A stretch of DNA of 64,000 nucleotides from CAVZLD01 sp963776055 (GTDB lineage: Bacteria; Planctomycetota; Planctomycetia; Pirellulales; Pirellulaceae), in NCBI GenBank assembly GCA_963776055.1, contig CAVZLD010000009.1, positions 496,001 through 560,000 of the forward strand, given 5' to 3'. Below the pieces are notes generated by a model that saw nothing but the letters and a program-made list of their open reading frames with translations, had not been told where the DNA came from and searched no databases. Below, one piece after another: positions 1-10,653 of this stretch; the stretch's first letter is position 1; each line of letters starts with the position of its first letter. The position numbers were made by a program, and so were the translations under genes.

Positions 1-364
1 TCCCAAAGGCAGAACCCGTCGTGGTGCTTGGATGTAATGACGACGTACTTCATCCCCGCATCCTGCGCGAGTTGGGCCCACTGTTTTGCGTCGAAGTGGA
101 TCGGGTCAAATCGCCGGTAGAGCTCGTCATACTCCTGCTTCGGCACTTCGCGCCGCGCGACCAACCGATCTCGGTGCCGCGCAGGCTGACCGGACCCCAG
201 TGAATGAACATTCCGAACCGCATCGCCTGCCAACGCTGGAGTGAATCGGGGTTTGGCGTAGTCGGATCGGCTGCCGTTTCGGCCGCTGTGCCGCGGCCCA
301 GGGCGGTTACGCTGAGCCAACTGATACAAAGCAGTAGTCGGAGGAATCGGGCGTTCATGTTCAT
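1..364 (-). CDS. alpha-L-fucosidase (GH29), N-terminal part, frameshifted and cut by window edge
   Basis: Exported GH29 alpha-L-fucosidase, removing fucose from glycans. The start is the ATG at 362-364 (MNMNARFLRLLL), with GGAG about ten bases upstream and a hydrophobic signal peptide ending near GTAAE. The family N-terminus RWQAMRFGMFIHWGPVS is clear. Near position 165 the frame breaks in a GGCGCG run. In the neighbouring frame the homology continues as EYDELYRRFDPIHFDAKQW and then YVVITSKHHDGFCLW, the hallmark fucosidase segment. One missing base explains the break. The C-terminal three quarters lie outside the window. It is downstream of aroK on the same strand but probably not functionally linked. 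The family call is secure; substrate is inferred from family only. Confidence 0.85.
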
Positions 365-390
365 CAGGGATCGCTCCGTAAGTCTACGCG

Positions 391-897
391 TTACACTTGC
401 AGCAGCCGGCAAATCTCGTCGACCACCGCAACCACATCACGACGGTCGGTATCGACTTCGTATTGCGCGATCTGTCGATATCGGGGAGTCCGTCGTAAGA
501 GGACCTCCGCTACCTCGTCGGTAAAACTCTTCGTACCGGTCAGCGAGGGGCGTTGGTCGTCGCCACCGATTCGCTGCACAATCGTCTCTGTGGAAGCTTG
601 AAGCCACACGACCGGACCGGCCGCCTGCAGGACAGAAAAGTTGGCCTCTCGCTCGATGACGCCGCCGCCACAATCGATCACCCGCCCGTCCTGAGCAGAG
701 TACCGGCGGACAATCTCCTCTTCCAGGTCTCGGAAGCCAGGCCACCCGCGTTCCTCCACGATCTGCGGGACCTTCTGACCTGCCTCCCGTTCGATCTCGG
801 CATCCAGGGATACGACATCCAGCCCGAGCCGCGCAGCAAGCTGTCGGGCCACACAACTCTTGCCGGTTCCGCGATATCCGACCAAGACCACATTCAT
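391..897 (-). CDS. aroK: shikimate kinase
   Basis: Phosphorylates shikimate to shikimate 3-phosphate with ATP, the fifth step of the cytoplasmic chorismate pathway. The 168-residue length is normal for the family. The Walker A loop GYRGTGKS is at residues 7-14, Asp32 and Glu34 lie in SLDAEIE, the substrate-binding arginine is in GFRDLE (about residue 56), and the CGGGV loop is near residue 76. The lid arginine is in QRPSLTG. The ATG at 895-897 was chosen because it follows GGAGG and begins exactly at MNVVLVG; a longer start would add 19 residues with no homology. It overlaps the end of aroE by four bases (ATGA), so the two genes are translationally coupled. Confidence 0.93.
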   Translation of the reverse strand: MNVVLVGYRGTGKSCVARQLAARLGLDVVSLDAEIEREAGQKVPQIVEERGWPGFRDLEEEIVRRYSAQDGRVIDCGGGVIEREANFSVLQAAGPVVWLQASTETIVQRIGGDDQRPSLTGTKSFTDEVAEVLLRRTPRYRQIAQYEVDTDRRDVVAVVDEICRLLQV

Positions 898-1749
898 AAA
901 CTTGCCTCCAGTACCTGTCGCATGACCTCTTTCGGTGCCGCCTGACCGGTCCAAAGCTCGAATTGAACCAACGCTTGGCCCAGAAACATCTCCAGCCCCT
1001 CGACGGTACGACAGCCTGCCTGCTGCGCACGCTGCAAGAGCTTCGTTCGCCGCGGGTTGTAGACCGCGTCGAATACGACAAGCCCCTCGCGCAGCACATC
1101 GGTCGGAACCAGACAGGCGTCTTCGTGCGGATGCATTCCAATCGGAGAACAGTGCAACAGGATGTCAGCTTGGGCTACCTCGCGTGCCATGGTATCTTCC
1201 GTCAACCGCTCGCCGGCCACGTCGCCCCGACTACACTGCCGTACGTCCGCCACCAATCGATCCAACTCGTCCATCTGCACGCCCAGGATCGCCATCCGCT
1301 CCGGCGACGCCGCGCGCCAGCGTAATGGCGATCGCTCGCGCCGCACCTCCGGATCCGAGGATCAACGTTCGCGCTCCTGCCGGATCCGCTCCCGCTGCAC
1401 GCAACGCGCCCAAGGCCCCGAGCCCGTCGGAGTTGGAGCCGAGCAGGCGATCACCATCACGAACGACCGTGTTGATGCAACCAATTCCCCGCGCCGTCTC
1501 GTCGACTTCGTCCACCCCTTGCATCGCCTCGACCTTGTGCGGAATCGTTACCGACAGGCCGCGATACCCCAACACACGCACACCATCCAATGCCCGGCTG
1601 ACCTGCCCTGGCTGTACGTCGTGGGCCACGTAGACGTAAGGCAATTCAAGAGCCTCGAACGCCGCATTGTGGATCTGGGGCGACAACGAATGCCCCACGG
1701 GATGACCAAACAAGGCGCAAACGGTCGTTTTGGCGTCAATCGATGGCAT
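894..1749 (-). CDS. aroE: shikimate 5-dehydrogenase (frameshifted)
   Basis: NADPH-dependent reduction of 3-dehydroshikimate to shikimate. The N-terminal half from the ATG at 1747-1749 carries GHPVGHSLSPQIHN (residues 15-28), VTIPHK with catalytic Lys72, CINTV and NSDG (Asp108), then the Rossmann loop GSGGAARA. Around 1315-1325 the frame changes in a CGCGCGC run. The C-terminal half continues in the next frame as ASPERMAILG through DILLHCSPIGMHP to GLEMFLGQALVQFELWTG, the normal AroE C-terminus. One missing base restores a protein of about 284 residues. GAGG lies before the start. It overlaps aroK by ATGA. The break in an essential pathway gene suggests a sequencing indel rather than a pseudogene. 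Confidence 0.9.
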
Positions 1750-2239
1750 GGGAATCCTCGTGGATGGGGAAATCGTGGGGCATCGACTCGATCGTTGGGC
1801 CGGAAGTTAAGCCGACCGTGCTGAGCGAGACTTGCCCAGCAGCACGCGGTCCGTGGCATGGCCGTGGCCGCCATGGCGAGCCCGTTCAGTATCCCCGCCG
1901 ACTTACGGTGGTCAATCGGTGTGGCCGCGGAAAGGAACTCGATACCACGCTGCCCGCGTGTTCAGAAAACCGAACCTGAAGCTGCCATGAGATGTGATTT
2001 TGATGCTTGAGGCGAGTGGGTGGCTTTGGTACTGTAGGTTGGTTGGCGTGACGGGGCTTGGTTGGTAGGTCACCTTCGCTTTCGGAAAACGTTGTCCGGT
2101 TCCGATTCCAGCGACTGCCCGCAGGATTGGGAAACGGCCGGCGCCAAGCCTTTGGAATCGCCTGACCCAACGGTCACGTTTTTTTTTGACGCACTGTTTT
2201 GCTACACGATTGTTTCTCGACAGCACGTGAGGAGTTCCG
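1750..2239. other. intergenic region without a gene
   Basis: Divergent gap between aroE (minus) and the PEP-CTERM gene (plus). No reading frame here resembles a protein. The only notable feature is a T-tract near 2178-2187. Promoters for both flanking genes must lie here, but I cannot assign them. Confidence 0.5.
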
Positions 2240-2878
2240 ATGATCCGAATCACAACGATGTTGGCCGTCCTGCTGATGGCCGCAGTACCGGTTATGGCAG
2301 AGTCCGTAACGGTCACGAACCCGAGTTTCGAAACGCCGGCATTCGATCCGGGCGGCTATGGTTACGACCTGGGTGGGTGGAGCGGTCCTCCGCCGGCCGA
2401 CCAGTCGGCATTCTTGGAATACATCGTGGATTTCAGTGCCGACGGCAACAATCATTTGGGGATGGCGACCGGAATTGAGGTGTACCAGGACCTTGGCGTA
2501 GAGGTCCTTCCACAGACCACTTATACGCTGAACGTGGCGGTGGGCAATCGCGACAACGGTTGGAATCCTGCCGGTAGCGAAGCGCGGTACGGGCTGTATG
2601 CGGGAGGGCCCGCGCAGGGCGGAGGAACTCTGCTGGGGGATGCGTTCTTCGACGCGTCGACGATCGCCGAGGCAACTTTTGCCGACCAGGAACTGGTCGT
2701 CATGACGGAAGATGCTGTGCCCGCGGGGAACCTGTTTCTTTCGCTCCAATCCACCGGGCCGAATCGAGCACATTTTGACGACGTTCGATTGACAGCCGTT
2801 CCCGTTCCCGAGCCAAGTACGTGGGTGCTGACGCTGATCGGTTTGTTGGGATTCGTGAACCGACGTCGGAGCGGTTGA
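2240..2878 (+). CDS. PEP-CTERM sorted exported protein
   Basis: A 212-residue exported protein with a signal peptide (hydrophobic residues 6-20, ending MAES) and a C-terminal PEP-CTERM tail: VPVPEPSTW, a hydrophobic helix, then RRRSG. This tail is recognised by exosortase, which usually anchors or exports matrix proteins together with polysaccharide. The body has NPSFETPAF near the start and LQSTGPNRAHFDDVRL near the end. That resembles the carbohydrate-binding-like jelly-roll domains of planctomycete PEP-CTERM proteins of the form NPSFE...DDV. GAGGAG lies eight bases before the ATG. A terminator-like hairpin follows. The binding partner is unknown. Confidence 0.85.
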   Translation: MIRITTMLAVLLMAAVPVMAESVTVTNPSFETPAFDPGGYGYDLGGWSGPPPADQSAFLEYIVDFSADGNNHLGMATGIEVYQDLGVEVLPQTTYTLNVAVGNRDNGWNPAGSEARYGLYAGGPAQGGGTLLGDAFFDASTIAEATFADQELVVMTEDAVPAGNLFLSLQSTGPNRAHFDDVRLTAVPVPEPSTWVLTLIGLLGFVNRRRSG

Positions 2879-2907
2879 TATTCTCCCGTGACGCGAATGA
2901 TCAAGAG

Positions 2908-2946
2908 ACGGGTTGGCAAGCGTAAGGTCTGCCAGCCCGTTTTTTC
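2908..2946 (+). terminator. intrinsic terminator after the PEP-CTERM gene
   Basis: Stem arms ACGGGTTGGCA (2908-2918) and TGCCAGCCCGT (2930-2940) pair with one G-T wobble over an 11-base loop. Seven T residues follow at 2940-2946. It sits 30 bases after the stop codon of the PEP-CTERM gene and before the BNR gene, so it ends the upstream transcript. Confidence 0.8.
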
Positions 2947-2999
2947 GTGGTAATGCCGACCACATGACGGGCTGCAACTGTTACGAGGAATCGCATCCG

Positions 3000-5900
3000 A
3001 TGAAAAAGTCTACACCCGTGATCATCGTCATTCTGTTGTCGTTCACCTTCGCGTGGGCCGCGGACGAGACGCAACCGAAGCAAGACGTGCGGCTCAAAAG
3101 CAAGACTTTCAGCGGACTCGCATTGCGATCGATCGGCCCAGCTCTCATGTCGGGGCGAATCGCCGATCTGGCGGTGGATCCCGTGCAGCCCAACACGTGG
3201 TACGTAGCGGCCGGTTCCGGAAACTTGTGGAAAACGACGAATGCCGGAACGACGTGGGAGCCAATCTTCGAGAACTATTCCTCCTACTCGATCGGGTGCG
3301 TCACGATCGATCCACAGAACCGAGCGACCATCTGGGTCGGCTCCGGCGAAGCGGTCGGGGGCCGGCACGTTGGCTACGGCGACGGTGTTTATCGCAGCCT
3401 GGATGGCGGTAAGAAGTTCCAGAATCTCGGTCTGCAGAAAACAGAACACATCGCCAAGATCTTGGTCGACTCGCGCAATAGCGACGTTGTCTATGTTGCC
3501 GCGCAAGGATCACTCTGGGCCCCCGGCGGAGAACGTGGCCTGTACAAGACAGTGGATGGCGGAAAGACGTGGCAACAGATCTTGGCCAAGGGCCCTTACA
3601 CGGGCGTGACCGATGTCGTCTGTGACCCGCAGAATCCGGACGTGCTATACGCGGCGACCCACCAGCGTCACCGCACGGTCGCTGCCTTGATTAACGGCGG
3701 GCCGGAGTCGGGAATCTACAAATCGGTTGACGGTGGAGCCCATTGGCGCGAACTCACCAGCGGGCTGCCTGGCGAGGATCAAGGCAAGATTGGACTGGCC
3801 GTGTCACCGCAGAAACCGGATGTGGTCTATGCGACGATCGAGTTGCCGGGGCGAAAGGGAGGCCTCTGGCGTTCGGAAACGGCGGGCGAGAGCTGGACCA
3901 AGATGAGCGATTACGCCAGCGGTGGTACCGGCCCGCACTATTATCAGGAAATCTGGGCCGACCCGCATCGCTTTGATGTGCTCTATCACGCCAACGTCAC
4001 TCTGGGACGCAGCGAAGACGGTGGTCGAACTTGGGAGGCTGTTGGCAGCCCCTGGAAGCATGTCGACAATCATGCCGTTGCCTTTCACCCGCTGGATCGT
4101 GACACGGTGATCGTCGGTTGCGACGGCGGCCTGTATCGCTCGTTCGACTACTGCCAAACCTATCAGTACTGCGGCAATCTGCCGTTGACGCAGTTCTACA
4201 AGCTGAGTCTCGACAACGATTCTCCCTTCTACCACGTCGTAGGCGGTACCCAGGATAACGCAACACAATACGGCCCGACTCGCAACAAGCGATGTCAGTG
4301 GGATCCGAAACAGTGACTGGCGGATTACGATCGGTGGCGATGGGCACGATTGTGCCATCGATCCCGTCCGACCCGAACATCATCTATTGCGAATCGCAGG
4401 AAGGATTCTTGCGACGCTATGATCGCCGCACGGGCGCGTCGATGGATATTCGGCCCCAGCCGGGCGCTCGAGGATGAAGCCACTGCGTTTCAACTGGGAT
4501 TCGCCCGATTTTGATCAGCCCTCATTCCTCGACGCGTTTGTATTTCGGATCGCAGCAACTGCATCGCAGTGATGATCGCGGCGATTCCTGGAAGCGGATC
4601 AGTCCCGACCTGAGCCGCGGAATTGACCGTTTCCTCGCGAAAGTGATGGATCGCGTGTGGAGTATCGACGCCACGTGGGATCTGGCGGCGATGTCACAAT
4701 ACGGCACGATCACTTCGATTGCCGAATCGCCTGTGCAAGAGGGCTTGATCTACGTGGGGACCGATGATGGCTTGATTCAGGTCACCGAGAATCACGGGGA
4801 AACTTGGCGAAAAATCGATAGGATTTACGGCATTCCGGAATACGCGTTTGTGAATGATGTCAAAGCGGATTTGCATGATGCGAACACGGTCTACGCGGTG
4901 TTCGATCAATCACAAGACGGGTGACTTCCAACCGTACTTGATGAAAAGTACCGATCGCGGACAGACTTGGTCATCGATCGTGGGCGATCTGCCGGAGCGG
5001 CAGATCATCTGGCGGATTGTGCAGGATCACGCAGCAAAGATCTGCTGTTTGTCGGACCGAGTTCGGCCTGTACTTCACCGTGGATGGAGGGCAGCATTGG
5101 GTTCAATTGACCGGGCAATGTCCCGACCATCCCCTTCCGCGACCTCGAAATCCAGCGGCGGGAAAATGATCTGGTTGGTGCCTCCTTCGGCCGAGGCTTT
5201 TTCGTGCTGGACGACTATTCCCCGCTGCGGACCATCAGCGAAGAACGACTTGCCGAAGCGTTTCTCCTGTTTCCGGTCAAAGACGCTCTGCAATACCGTC
5301 CGTCGCGCCAGTTGGGTGGCGAGAGGGGCAGTCAGGGAAATGCGTTCTTCACCGCCCCAATCCGCCGTTCGGCGCCGTGATCACCTACTATCTACGCGAT
5401 GCACTCCAGACGCGCAAACAGATCCGGCAGGAACGAGAATCCAGCACCAAAGATGCGGGTGGTGATAACCCGTATCCGGGATTCGACGAAATCAAGCGGG
5501 AGGAGCGCGAAGAGGATCCGCAGATTCTATTGACGATCGAGGACGCCGATGGGAATATCGTCGACCGGATCACCGGACCTACGGGCCCGGTTTTCACCGA
5601 GTTGCCTGGGATCTGCAATACGCACCCATCTCGAGAAATCGAGGAGACGGCCCGCCGGTCGTCTCGGGGACATACCGTGTCCGCGCGGCGAAACGAGTCG
5701 ATGATGTTACGACACCTCTCGGCGAAACGCAGACGTTCCAGGTGGTGGCGATCGAAGAACCCTCCCTCGCGCCGCCCAACCCGGCGGAAGTGCTCGCCTT
5801 TCAGCAGGCTGCTGCAGAACTGCAGCGATCGGTCGTGGCCGCCGATGGTCGACTGCAAGAGGCTCTGGAGGAAATCCGAGCAATGAAAGAGGCAATCCGC

Positions 5901-6257
5901 GTTTCCGCCCAGGTTGATCTGCCCTACCTGGATGAAGCGAAGGCGCTGGAACGCGAATTGCTCGATCTGTACGATCGCCTCAACGGAGATTCAACGCGCG
6001 CCGAACGCTCCCAAGTCGTGCTCCCGTCCATTATGCGACGAGTTAGTCATGCGTATCGCGGAGCTATCGGTAGCAGTTACGGACCAACGCAGACACATCG
6101 GCAATCGTACGAAATCGGCCGCACCGCGTTTCAAGAGTTGCGACAGCAGTTGGCGACGTTGTTGGATCGCGATCTGTTGCAACTGAAACAGAAACTCGAT
6201 GAAGCAGGCGTTCCCTGGACCGCCGGTCGAGCATTGCCGGCACCCGAGGCCGAATAG
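3000..6257 (+). CDS. sortilin/BNR-repeat beta-propeller exported protein, multiply frameshifted
   Basis: Large exported propeller protein of the planctomycete BNR/sortilin-like class (about 1085 residues when frames are joined). The ATG at 3000 follows GAGG and begins a signal peptide (MKKSTPVIIVILLSFTFAWA). Asp-box/BNR signatures repeat throughout: GNLWKTTNAGTTW, GVYRSLDGGKKF, GLYKTVDGGKTW, GIYKSVDGGAHW, HRSDDRGDSWKRISPDL, YLMKSTDRGQTW. The C-terminus is an alpha-helical segment ending ALPAPEAE. The frame must change at least seven times (near 4300, 4470, 4505, 4915, 5035, between 5150 and 5375, and 5615), yet family sequence resumes each time. Either the sequence is poor here or the gene is decaying. 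Members are annotated as glycosyl hydrolases, but no activity can be assigned. Confidence 0.82.
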
Positions 6258-7323
6258 CCAACCGCCATCAGTCAACAGCGACATCGCGACCGGCTGACGC
6301 TGTGCCCAGCCAAGTGGGGCCTTTCAGGCCGGCTTCCCAGCCGGCAGCCATGGGGAGAGGGCGGTGGAGAGAGAGATTGGTGGGCTTGCATCGCTGAGCC
6401 CACCAGTCCCGGAAGCGCAAGCCCACCGGTCCCGGAAGCAAGCCCACCGGTCCCGGAGGCAAGCCCACCAGTCCCGGAAGCGCAAGCCCACCAATCCCTC
6501 GCCCCCACTCCCTGATCCCTCCCCGTTCCCTTCAGATGCACTCCATTGATCTGCGTGTCGCATCGTACCCCCATGACCGTCACTCGATCAAAGCCATGTG
6601 AGAGTTTGAATCGTTCCACTTGGCGCACGGCAACATCACGATCGTCGAGCACGCGTTTTCCATCGTTTCGCACATACAGGCCGATACTTGTTCCAAGGCA
6701 TCAATTGATGGTTGTGTTGCTCATGTGTCAGAACGACGGCCGGGCGTTCGGTGTATCACGGCCTTATTCACTGCGGCGCGGCGAGTGGTCCTCAGGAGGG
6801 CACGCAAAACAGGAGATTCCCGGACTCCCGTTGGTCGTCCTGGTTCATATCTGCGCCGTCAATAGGTTGTCTTCCTGGCAATCCTTGGCGGCAAGAGTCA
6901 CGTGCGCACATTTCAAAACCAGTAAGGCGAGGCTTTGGTTGAGCCGAGCGTCCGTCCCAAGATGACTCAACGAGAGCTTCGTGCTCTTGAGTTGGGGTCC
7001 GAAGTGCGTTCGAGGAAACGAACCGCATCACCCGTTCGCCACCTGCTTTCCGCCTTCTGCTACAGAGAGTTCCCAGAGTGACGTGGCGATGGTGTTGCCA
7101 GGCCGCTTGCGGTTGTTGTCTTGATGCGGCCCGGGTGGTATCTTCGCGGGTTCACTTTCCTCAGCGGTGCGCGCGATCGATCTGTGTGGTGGCGGACCGT
7201 GTTCAGTGACCGGTGGAAGCGTGTCGCAAGCTGCATTGGCGCAAGCAGACCGACGGGCTTGGCGAGTTGGTGTCGCTGCGCTCGAACGATGTGCGGTTGG
7301 CGGAATCGGAGGAACTGTTCGTG
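6258..7323. other. gene-poor intergenic region with repeats
   Basis: About 1.07 kb between the BNR gene and the GH130 gene. Its first 250 bases hold short palindromes and a tandem repeat, listed separately. Between 6540 and 7320 several short open frames exist on both strands, but none shows a recognisable motif, a convincing ribosome site or a conserved look. I see no gene here. Confidence 0.5.
6314..6497. repeat. short palindromes plus GGTGGGCTTGC-type tandem repeat
   Basis: At 6318-6345 two small hairpins lie back to back: GGCC/GGCC around TTTCA, and GCCGGCT/AGCCGGC around TCCC. From 6380 to 6497 a unit of about 19-24 bases containing AAGCCCACCGGTCCCGGA recurs about five times with small differences. 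The left edge (6380-6404) is itself a hairpin with arms GTGGGCT and AGCCCAC. The same GGTGGGCTTGC core recurs at 14.9-15.1 kb, so this is part of a dispersed family. Open frames through it read as SGTGGLA repeats and are not real proteins. Confidence 0.8.
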
Positions 7324-8354
7324 ATGAAACTGAAACGTTTTGCAGGAAATCCGATCTTGTCGGCTCACCCGGGGCACGATTGGGAAGACCTGGCGGTTTT
7401 CAATCCCGGGGCATGGTATGACGAACGATCGGGCGAAGTGCTGTTGCTGTACCGGGCGGCGGAGTCGCATCCGGAATACAAGTGTTACTTTGGGTTGGCA
7501 AAGAGTCGCGACGGGTATCATTTCGAGCGTGTGTCGGACGAACCGGTTCTGCGTCCAAGCGAAGATGGTTGGGACGCCAGTACGATCCAGGACCCGCGGA
7601 TCATTCGGCTCGACGATTGGTATTACGTGACCTACGCGGCGCCCACTACCCTTTTGGCCAGTTTTGGGCTTCCCCCGGCGAGCGGTATCGGTGGCCGGAT
7701 TCCCCCGCCGATTTCCCTCGCTATCTTCGCCATAACGCGACACTCACCGGCCTGGCGATGACCCAGGATTTTCAGTCGTGGATTCGGGCCGGGTTGCTGA
7801 CTGACCCGCTGTTGGACGATCGGGACGTGATTCTTTTCCCGGAGAAGATCGGTGGGAAGTACTACATGTTGCATCGGCCGCTCGATTGGTGCGGGCCGAA
7901 GTTCGGATGTCAACATCCTGCCATCTGGATCTCGGCGGCCGACGACCTGCTTGGTTTCCGACACAGTCAACTGTTGGCGAAGCAGGAGTTCGAGTGGGAG
8001 GCAAACAAGATCGGTGCCAACACGCCTCCGCTCCGGACATCGCACGGTTGGCTGACGCTCTACCACGCTGTCGGGCACGACAAGTTTTATCGTCTGGGAG
8101 CTCTCCTTTTGGATCTGGAGGATCCGACGCGTGTGCGGTACCGGACACGGGATTGGATCATGCAGCCGGAAGAAGCGTATGAGATCGACGGATTCTACCG
8201 CGGTTGCGTCTTTCCCTGTGGCAAGGTCGTGATCGGTGATACGCTGTTTGTGTACTACGGCGGCGCGGACAAGTTCTGTGGGCTGGCGACCTGTTCTCTG
8301 CAGGAATTATTGGACGAACTGCTGAAATATCCCGTGGATGAGCCATTGTCATGA
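7324..8354 (+). CDS. GH130 family glycoside phosphorylase/hydrolase (frameshifted)
   Basis: Member of glycoside hydrolase family 130, which phosphorolyses or hydrolyses beta-mannosides and related linkages, probably in the cytoplasm since no signal peptide is present. From ATG 7324 the protein starts MKLKRFAGNPIL, then VFNPGAWYD, EVLLLYRAAE, and STIQDPRI holding the likely catalytic aspartate. The frame breaks near 7645 and resumes as HYPFGQFWASPGERYRW through DVILFPEKIGGKYYMLHRP, ANKIGANTPP, GWLTLYHAVG and GDTLFVYYGGADKFCGLAT, the characteristic GH130 C-terminus. One indel joins both into about 343 residues. The stop overlaps the symporter start (ATGA at 8351-8354), so the pair is an operon: an importer and an intracellular glycoside-processing enzyme. 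Confidence 0.87.
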
Positions 8355-10241
8355 CACTGCAACTTCATCCGATCGACATTGCGATCATCCTGGGATACCT
8401 GTTGCTGGTGATTGGCATTGGCGTCTGGATCTCCAAGCGCGCTTCGCAGAACATGGATGCCTACTTCCTCGGCGGGAAGAGTCTGCCGTGGTGGGTGATC
8501 GGAACGTCTCACGGCGCCAGCGGCTTTGACATCACCGGCACGATGTGGTTCGTCTCGATGGTGTTCACGTATGGGTTGAAAGCGGCGTTCACGCCCTGGA
8601 TCTGGCCGCTGTTCGACCGTGTCTTTCGCCAGATGTATCTTGGTGCCTGGATTCGGAAGTCGAATGTGCTGACCGGTGCGGAGTGGATGAAGACACGATT
8701 CGGCACCGGTTTGGCCGGTAACCTGTCGCACATCAGTGTCGTGGTGTATGCCTTGATCGCCTCCATTGCCTTTCTGGCCTACGCCTTTGAAGGAATCGGC
8801 AAGTTCGCGGAAGTGTTCTTTCCCTGGGACCTGGCGACAGGGAGTTTTTCAAGTGCCGACATGTACGCCCTGGCGATCCTTGGCTTGACGACCGCCTACC
8901 TGTTGTTAGGTGGCTGGTACAGCGTTGTGCTGACCGATCTCGTTCAGTTCGTGCTCTTGACGATCGCTTCGGTTTTTATCGCTTGGTTGGCGATGAGTCG
9001 TGTGTCGGCCGAGATGCTGCAGGCGAGAGTTCCCGAGGGGTGGTTCGATCTGTTGCCGCCTTGGCAACTGGCGATGCGGTGGTCGGGACGGATCGATGCG
9101 ACTCGACACCAAAATGTACGGCTCCGCGATCGAAGGCGGAGATGGCTTTTCGTTCTTTGGTGCTGTGATCATGATGATGCTGTTGCGCGGATTTCTGGTC
9201 AGCATGGCGGGGCCGACACCCGGTTACGGCATGCAGCACCAGTTGTCGACGCGCAACGTGCGGGAAGCCGCACTCGAAAACTGGTGGATGTCGATCGTAC
9301 AGTTGATTCCCCGATCATTGATGATTGTGGGGATCACCGTTTTGGGGATCGTCTTCTTTAGCGATGACATCAATCGGATGGTGAGTGACAATCTGGCAAG
9401 CAGTGGGAAAGCCACTTTCGATTTCGAGAAGATGTTGCCGTTCGTCATTGCTCGCTTCGTGCCCGTCGGCCTGGTTGGGATCCTGATGGCCGGATTGCTG
9501 GCGGCCTTTATGAGCACGTTTGACTCGACAGTCAACGCGGGGGCAGCCTACGTTGTGAACGATGTCTATAAGCGGTATATCCGACCGGATGCTTCGCCGC
9601 GGCGCTACGTCGTTCTGGCCTATGTCTCCTCGGTACTACTGGTTGCGATTGGGATTGTTGTGGGACTCCAATTGGACTCGATCCATGGAATCACCAAGTG
9701 GATTACGTTCGCGCTCTACGGCGGCTACATGGCGCCGAATCTATTGAAGTGGCACTGGTGGCGGTTCAATGGATATGGCTACTTCGCCGGGATGATCAGT
9801 GGCATGCTCGTCGCCGTTGCCTCCCGCTGGGCGTTGCCCGACATGGATTCGATGTATCACATGTTCCTGATCTTTCCGGTTAGCGTCGTTGCGTGCATTG
9901 CCCTGTGCTTGTTGACTCCGCCCGATGATATGGACGTCTTGAAAGCGTTTTACCGGAACGTGCGGCCGTGGGGGCTGTGGCGGCCGGTGTGCGAGGAATT
10001 GGCCCGCGAGGAACCGGGGATCGAACCGAATCGCGACTTCTGGTGGGACCTGTTCAACGTTGTCAATGGCATCATCTGGCAATTCTGTTTGATGGCCGCG
10101 CCGATGTGCCTGGTGGTGCGCAAGTGGGACGCATTTTGGTGGACAGCGGGAATCGTCGTGGTGACGTCGATCGTGATGAAGTTCACCTGGTACGATCGGT
10201 TGCCGCACCAGGATTCGAGTCCGGTTACAACCGGGGCATGA
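8351..10241 (+). CDS. sodium:solute symporter (SSS family), frameshifted
   Basis: Multi-pass inner-membrane SSS-family transporter, importing a sugar or similar solute with sodium. The N-terminus IAIILGYLLLVIGIGVWISKRA followed by YFLGGKSLPWWVIGTSHGAS is the family signature. Repeated hydrophobic segments follow, including FVLLTIASVFIAWLAM, and ILMAGLLAAFMSTFDSTVNAGA with the conserved SSS loop. The frame changes near 9090, between the LPPWQLAMRWSGR segment and MRLDTKMYGSAIEGGDGFSFFG. Joined length is about 630 residues, longer than the roughly 500 of simple members, with extra C-terminal helices. It begins inside the GH130 stop codon, so the likely substrate is a GH130-processed oligosaccharide or its breakdown product; that link is inferred. 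Confidence 0.87.
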
Positions 10242-10276
10242 CGCGTGTCCACGGTTTGTGCCTGCTCGCCCTCTTG

Positions 10277-10385
10277 GAACTCGAGCAGCTTTCCAGCGCA
10301 GAGGTCGAGTGGCTTTCCAGTGAGATTCGAGAGGTCGAGTGGCTTTCCAGTGGAGAGGTCGAGTGGCTTTGCCGCGCAGAGGTCG
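10277..10385. repeat. 24-base tandem repeat, about 4.5 copies
   Basis: Units begin GAGGTCGAGTGGCTTTCCAG at 10301, 10331 and 10355, with a diverged unit from 10277 and a partial one at 10379. One unit is expanded to 30 bases. It begins 35 bases after the symporter stop codon. No protein reading is plausible. Confidence 0.8.
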
Positions 10386-10435
10386 TCTCGCATGTCCGTG
10401 CGGAGCTAACCCACCGTTCCGCGCGGCGCGCCCGT

Positions 10436-10622
10436 GGGATGGACTTCCAGTCCGTCCCGTTTGTTGGCCTTCCTAGGCCAACATTCCCGCGCTGAGTCTC
10501 TGGTCCGGAATCGGGGGGAGACCGTTCGTCGTCGGCTTCTGCGCGGTCCGAGATTTGGACCGAGCGCTGGGCGGCGGATGGGCGGGAAGACCATGGTACG
10601 GGACAGGCGGGAAGCCTGCCCC
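10436..10622. repeat. interspersed palindromic repeat, copy A
   Basis: Three hairpins: arms GGGATGGA and TCCGTCCC around CTTCCAG (10436-10458); arms TTGGCC and GGCCAA (10464-10481); arms GGGACAGG and CCTGCCCC around CGGGAAG (10600-10622, with one mismatch). The conserved box CGGTCTCCCCCCGATTCCG lies between them on the minus strand (10506-10524). The same modules recur at 17.4-17.8, 20.2-20.35 and 21.6-21.7 kb. Confidence 0.85.
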
Positions 10623-10653
10623 ACAGGCCTGCTGTGCGAGAGCGTCGGTGCAG

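Larger units (their letters stand above)
10242..10653. other. repeat-rich intergenic region
   Basis: A 412-base gap between the convergent symporter gene and the efflux-operon lipoprotein. It holds the 24-base tandem repeat (10277-10385) and copy A of the palindromic hairpin repeat (10436-10622). Open frames across it are by-products of the repeats. No clear terminator with a T-tract was seen. Confidence 0.6.

Noticed and set aside
935..1633. Long plus-strand open frame opposite aroE/aroK
   Set aside because: It is antisense to two recognised shikimate-pathway genes and its product is a Pro/Arg-rich string without motifs.
6272..6673. Minus-strand open frame reading SGTGGLA repeats
   Set aside because: The repeats come from the GGTGGGCTTGC-type DNA tandem; no start signal and no family resemblance.
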